Source of the DNA: JBBQWR01 sp038210495
GTDB lineage: Bacteria; Planctomycetota; Planctomycetia; Pirellulales; DATAWG01
Assembly: GCA_038210495.1 (NCBI GenBank)
Contig: JBBQWR010000053.1
Span: 1-34,431, forward strand
Direction of reading: 5' to 3'
DNA: 34,431 nt
The stretch's first letter is position 1, and every line of letters starts with the position of its first letter. Under the pieces are notes generated by a model. The model saw only the letters and a program-made list of their open reading frames with translations, was not told the origin of the DNA and did not search any database. The translations under genes and the position numbers were made by a program. This document shows positions 32,401 to 34,431 of this stretch, one piece after another.

Positions 32401-33597
32401 ACCGCCACGCAAACGGCGACGATTAAGGTCTTGCCCCCCGCGCCTTCGCTGGCGTCCGTGGCTCAGCAGAAAATCACCGCGGGCGACTCGCTATCGCTAT
32501 CGCTGACGGCGACCGACGCCACGCCGAGCGAAACGTTCACCTATTCGCTCGCCAGCGGTTCACCCGCCGGCGCAAATATCAACGCCGCGACCGGCGCCTT
32601 TAGCTGGGCCACGAGCAAATCGCAACTCGCCGGCAGTTACCCGATCACGGTTGTCGTCACCGACGCGGCCGGCCTGCAAGCGAGGACGACATTCTCCGTC
32701 GCGGTTAGCTCGCCGGTCGATTTATCGTTGACTGTCGGCGCCAGCGAATTGGGAATCGGCAATACGCTCGTCGTTATTGCATCCCCCGATGCCGTCGGCC
32801 TTCCGACGGTCTCGAATGGGTTTTCCATTACCGGGAATTCGGTCGCGGCAATCAGCGGATCGACGTTCTTCGCGGCGCCGCTTGGCGTGCAATCGGTCGA
32901 CGTACATGGCGATTGGATGCCGGATCAGGTGGTGACCAAGAAGGCCGCCAATAAAAACGGCGACGATCAAAATAATAGCGATCCGACCTCCGATAAAACG
33001 AACGACGGCGCGAGCGGCGAAGGCGAAAATGCACAGACGACGGATAACGCCACCGCCAACGGCAAGACCGGCGCCAAGAAGGCCAATCGCGGGAAATCGA
33101 ATAATTCGACCGGCGCCGACAACGGCAAACGATCGCTCGATCGATCTCAGGGCGCGAATTCAATCCAAGACACTCGCGGTAGCTCGGCTTATAACGTGGA
33201 CGCCATTGACTGGTCGTTCGAGTTGATTGCCGGAGGCGATGAGTTGGCAGGTCGCGCGACGCTGGCTTCCGCCGCGGACCTCATCTCGATCGGTGGCGCC
33301 AAGACGCATTCCGACGAGGTTCGTCCGGCGTGGATGGCGCGAGCGATGATGGCGAAGAAAATAGGAATCTCTGTCAGTTCATCGTCCATCGCGGAAAAAC
33401 GGGCGACCGTCGCGATTGTGAAAATCCCGTCGAAACAGATGGCCGTCCTCGCCGCGAAAATTGTGGAGCCCACGGTCGCATCGTTGGCCATCGCGGCCCC
33501 CGCGGCGGCTGCTCTGTTTCTACCGTTGCTGGTCACGGAAGCGCCGCAATTGAACAGCCGCAAGGGATCGCGTGGCTTGGCGAGATTTTGGCGTTGA
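29476..33597 (+). CDS. Giant surface protein: cyclophilin domain plus Ig-like repeats
   Basis: The 1373-residue protein begins with a basic leader containing FEQLETRQVLTGG (residues 33-45), a variant of the planctomycete LEPR-XLL export motif. Residues about 95-255 are a cyclophilin (peptidyl-prolyl isomerase) domain: DLVIELFPDAAPNTV, FHRIVKGFVVQAG with the catalytic Arg150, GVVGMAR, NSQFFITAA. The position of the active-site Trp is Phe, and the later His is Tyr. From about 530 to 1080 come Ig/cadherin-like repeats about 93 residues long, each with F-T-Y-S-L-x-S-G-x-P-x-G. The C-terminus is Asn/Lys/Asp-rich (about 1150-1210), then hydrophobic (SLAIAAPAAAALFLPLLV), then basic (RKGSRGLARFWR), like a cell-surface retention tail. 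A terminator follows 37 bases on. Confidence 0.85.
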   Translation: MLKKRSRSALHNLAGLRSIDSSRLIHRRQSRQFEQLETRQVLTGGLTLATLGAQTIQAGAPLQVAVNATDTGGNSVAYLVTSTNPAITATLRQSHEYLKLHVTHASSGAADPAFSGDLVIELFPDAAPNTVAQIVSLANQGFYNSVIFHRIVKGFVVQAGLGTAADAGIATPNMNNEITEKLRYSGSGVVGMARTGADDSNNSQFFITAANTSFLDYQYTIFGQLVSGDNIRALMDAVPVDANSNPLSAVTITASSIIDDPYDLSLSLSAPLNTIGSSTITVTANDGHGGVDAKTFIVNVSGNAPDPGPFLTPIAPPTALVNTPVTFQIPIDNQYGDTVTYYNQTGLSSSFGKSPTQSVVSTVQVNSSTGQVTVTPPTGFVGVTPLFLGVASSNSVNPSTRMVPLFVDPAAPISVSLLASSDTGSSNNDGLTSLNNADSSHKLQFLVNGVTAGDEVDILDGTTVIGTAVASSTSVTVTTNGSVSLADGAHHITAKQILKNVSYTVGNSTGTTDLASGSSTERLIDVDATAPIFSSSPPLTIQAGQPYPYTALASDNAGGALVYSLAAGPSGVSVNGSTGVVTWTPSQAQFGRQSVQILATDAAGNAAVQSFTVNVLVPPVLPAIANQLIGPGNLLNFTAQANDANPADTFTYSLGSGAPSGASIDAHTGVFSWRPTTAQASQNYVIAVNVVDSFNQTTSGNVQVQVTANIAPQLDAIANQTVFALTELDFTARATDANPVDTFTYSLSSGAPSGASLDPTTGQFRWTPTFAQADADYTLTVKVVDAAGLSATTDVQIHVNAPVSPVLNAINPLTVYFGSTASFTAVANDTNAHDSFTYSLGSGVPAGVAIDPSTGVFTWKPTAGQTPGDYEITVTATNAASLTDSTTAVVHVLAAVNPTLAVINAQTISAGRVATFTAQAADVNPQDTFTYSLGSGAPAGATIDASTGIFHWTPTAAQALQSYDIQVVATEAGGLTATQTATIKVLPPAPSLASVAQQKITAGDSLSLSLTATDATPSETFTYSLASGSPAGANINAATGAFSWATSKSQLAGSYPITVVVTDAAGLQARTTFSVAVSSPVDLSLTVGASELGIGNTLVVIASPDAVGLPTVSNGFSITGNSVAAISGSTFFAAPLGVQSVDVHGDWMPDQVVTKKAANKNGDDQNNSDPTSDKTNDGASGEGENAQTTDNATANGKTGAKKANRGKSNNSTGADNGKRSLDRSQGANSIQDTRGSSAYNVDAIDWSFELIAGGDELAGRATLASAADLISIGGAKTHSDEVRPAWMARAMMAKKIGISVSSSSIAEKRATVAIVKIPSKQMAVLAAKIVEPTVASLAIAAPAAAALFLPLLVTEAPQLNSRKGSRGLARFWR

Positions 33598-33633
33598 AGT
33601 TGCGCCTGGCATTGTCTCTGTATCCGCTCTGTC

Positions 33634-33667
33634 AAAAGGGCGATCCGTTCTCGGGTCGCTCTTTTTT
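33634..33667 (+). terminator. Intrinsic terminator after the surface-protein gene
   Basis: A 13-bp stem (33634-33646, AAAAGGGCGATCC, with 33653-33665) including two G-U wobbles closes a six-base loop and is followed by a T run (33662-33667). It starts 36 bases after the stop codon. Confidence 0.85.
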
Positions 33668-33771
33668 ATGCGCCTCCACTCGAACCGAGTGACGTCAATG
33701 GCCCGATAGTTGCGTCAAATATTCAGACATGTTTGAGATTCGCCGCAGGCCAATATTCGGGGGAGAAGATC

Positions 33772-34158
33772 ATGCACGGAGCGACTATTGAAACCACGAT
33801 CCGCGGAGTGTCGTTGGCTGCGGCTCAAAAACGACTCGACCAGATTTCCGCGATCGCTCGTCGATCGAGCCTCGATGATGCGATCTGCCGACACTGGTCA
33901 GCGGACCGTTTCGACGGAATCGAAAGCTTGGCCAGGGAACTATTGCGCAAGCCACCGGTCGATCTGTCGGCAATGGCGATGGATCTATTACAATTGCTGC
34001 GGATGGCACTGCGAAGCGATATGTCGCGGTTTAGCGATCTATTGGAAGATGTCCACGACAAGCCCGATTGGCGTGTGGCTTATCTCAGTTATTTCGTGCC
34101 GTTCGCGTTGGCCGTCTTGGCGGATGTCTGCGACAAGAATATAGCGGCCGCAAGCTGA
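33772..34158 (+). CDS. Hypothetical protein, 128 residues
   Basis: ATG 33772 has a good Shine-Dalgarno (GGGGGAG) just upstream; the open frame extends 13 codons further without support. The product is helical, with a leucine-rich centre (MAMDLLQLLRMALRSDM) and a moderately hydrophobic segment YLSYFVPFALAVLADVCD near the C-terminus. It has no signal peptide and no motif that I recognise. It follows the surface-protein terminator, so it must have its own promoter. Base composition is slightly less GC-rich than the neighbours. No function is assigned. Confidence 0.6.
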   Translation: MHGATIETTIRGVSLAAAQKRLDQISAIARRSSLDDAICRHWSADRFDGIESLARELLRKPPVDLSAMAMDLLQLLRMALRSDMSRFSDLLEDVHDKPDWRVAYLSYFVPFALAVLADVCDKNIAAAS

Positions 34159-34204
34159 AGCGGCCGAAGAGACCACCGTCCACTATGGCATGCCACTCCG
34201 CTGA

Positions 34205-34315
34205 TTAACCCTTCGGTCTGCCAGAGAACAGGTGGGCGAGGCGGGTGAATAGCCCATGTTCTGACGCATAGTATTCGTTCAGCCGTTCGAGAGCCTGTAA
34301 GAATTCTTGTGTCAG
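34205..34315 (-). pseudogene. C-terminal remnant of an interrupted gene
   Basis: The minus strand from 34315 to the stop at 34205 reads LTQEFLQALERLNEYYASEH and continues GLFTRLAHLFSGRPKG, a protein-like sequence with no start and an in-frame TAG just upstream (34316-34318). The sense portion ends close to where a new leader and ORF begin on the other strand. It looks like the tail of a gene cut off by an insertion. The family is not recognised. Confidence 0.45.
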
Positions 34316-34367
34316 CTAGCAGAAATGGGTAGATTTCATCACCTTTTTCTCAATAGGAGACTGACGC

Positions 34368-34431
34368 ATGGATGCTTCATTACGAACGCGAGCGGAGCAG
34401 CTAGCAAGTGAATTTGCCAGTGAGGTCAGGA
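34368..34431 (+). CDS. Start of an ORF cut by the window edge, possibly a transposase
   Basis: ATG 34368 has AGGAGA seven bases upstream and opens a frame of 21 codons to the edge (MDASLRTRAEQLASEFASEV). The start is well supported but too little protein is visible for a family. The helical, charged N-terminus, the short AT-richer leader, and the interrupted gene remnant beside it would suit an insertion-sequence transposase; IS256 is one candidate, from memory of similar N-termini, not from a match. Confidence 0.45.
   Translation, partial: MDASLRTRAEQLASEFASEVR

Noticed and set aside
34291..34306. GAGCCTGTAAGAATTC as an insertion-sequence terminal inverted repeat
   Set aside because: These bases are read as part of the protein-like remnant (EFLQALE) on the minus strand, so a boundary here is less likely than one to the right of about 34306.
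1..34431. CRISPR array, defence island or biosynthetic cluster
   Set aside because: No regularly spaced direct repeats with unique spacers, no cas-like or defence-type proteins, and no synthase genes were seen.

Overview
The window looks like chromosomal DNA of a planctomycete, probably of the Pirellulales type. It carries two separate loci of the planctomycete-specific DUF1501, DUF1549/DUF1553 and PSCyt (haem c) families. It also has a very large secreted protein with an LEPR-XLL-like N-terminus, high-GC coding, and intergenic DNA rich in short palindromes. This placement rests on family content alone; no rRNA is present.

Layout. (1) 1-3788 is the right-hand part of an integrative element: a 5'-truncated hypothetical gene, a tiny CxxC protein, a HExxH protein, a terminase-small-subunit/HTH-like protein, a promoter-plus-hairpin unit that could be a small RNA, and a tyrosine recombinase that ends just before the 3' end of a tRNA-Leu(UAA) gene (3789-3875, minus). 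The far attachment site is outside the window. (2) 3876-4768 is decayed DNA with a frameshifted remnant of a beta-strand-rich surface protein. (3) 4769-6967 (minus) holds a SAM methyltransferase and an AlaC-type aminotransferase. (4) 7426-9702 is a 758-residue membrane-anchored SPFH/flotillin-type protein with internally repeated N-terminal modules. (5) 9846-20008 (minus) is a four-gene block read in the order DUF1501, DUF1549/DUF1553 with Ig-like domains, cytochrome c/WD40/pre-peptidase protein, PQQ-type beta-propeller. (6) 20173-21051 has a small HD hydrolase resembling ppGpp hydrolases and a short, probably truncated, pilin-like membrane protein. (7) 21281-25912 is a second DUF1549/DUF1553-DUF1501 pair. 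(8) 25940-29105 has RtcB RNA ligase (minus), ThyX and a CaMKII-association-domain protein. (9) 29476-33597 is a giant cyclophilin/Ig-repeat surface protein closed by a clear terminator. (10) The right edge has an unknown 128-residue protein, a C-terminal gene remnant, and the first codons of a new ORF that may belong to an insertion sequence.

The two DUF1501/DUF1553 loci presumably encode exported haem proteins and partners acting outside the cytoplasmic membrane; their biochemical role is not established in the families. The housekeeping genes (alaC, rtcB, thyX) look intact. The less ordinary items are the vault-protein-like layout of the SPFH protein, a REPIN-type inverted repeat read in frame inside the cytochrome/WD40 gene, the palindrome arrays between genes, an 11-bp motif shared by two distant intergenic regions, the small-RNA candidate inside the integrated element, and the cyclophilin fused to Ig-like repeats. 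I did not find a defence system, CRISPR array or secondary-metabolite cluster.
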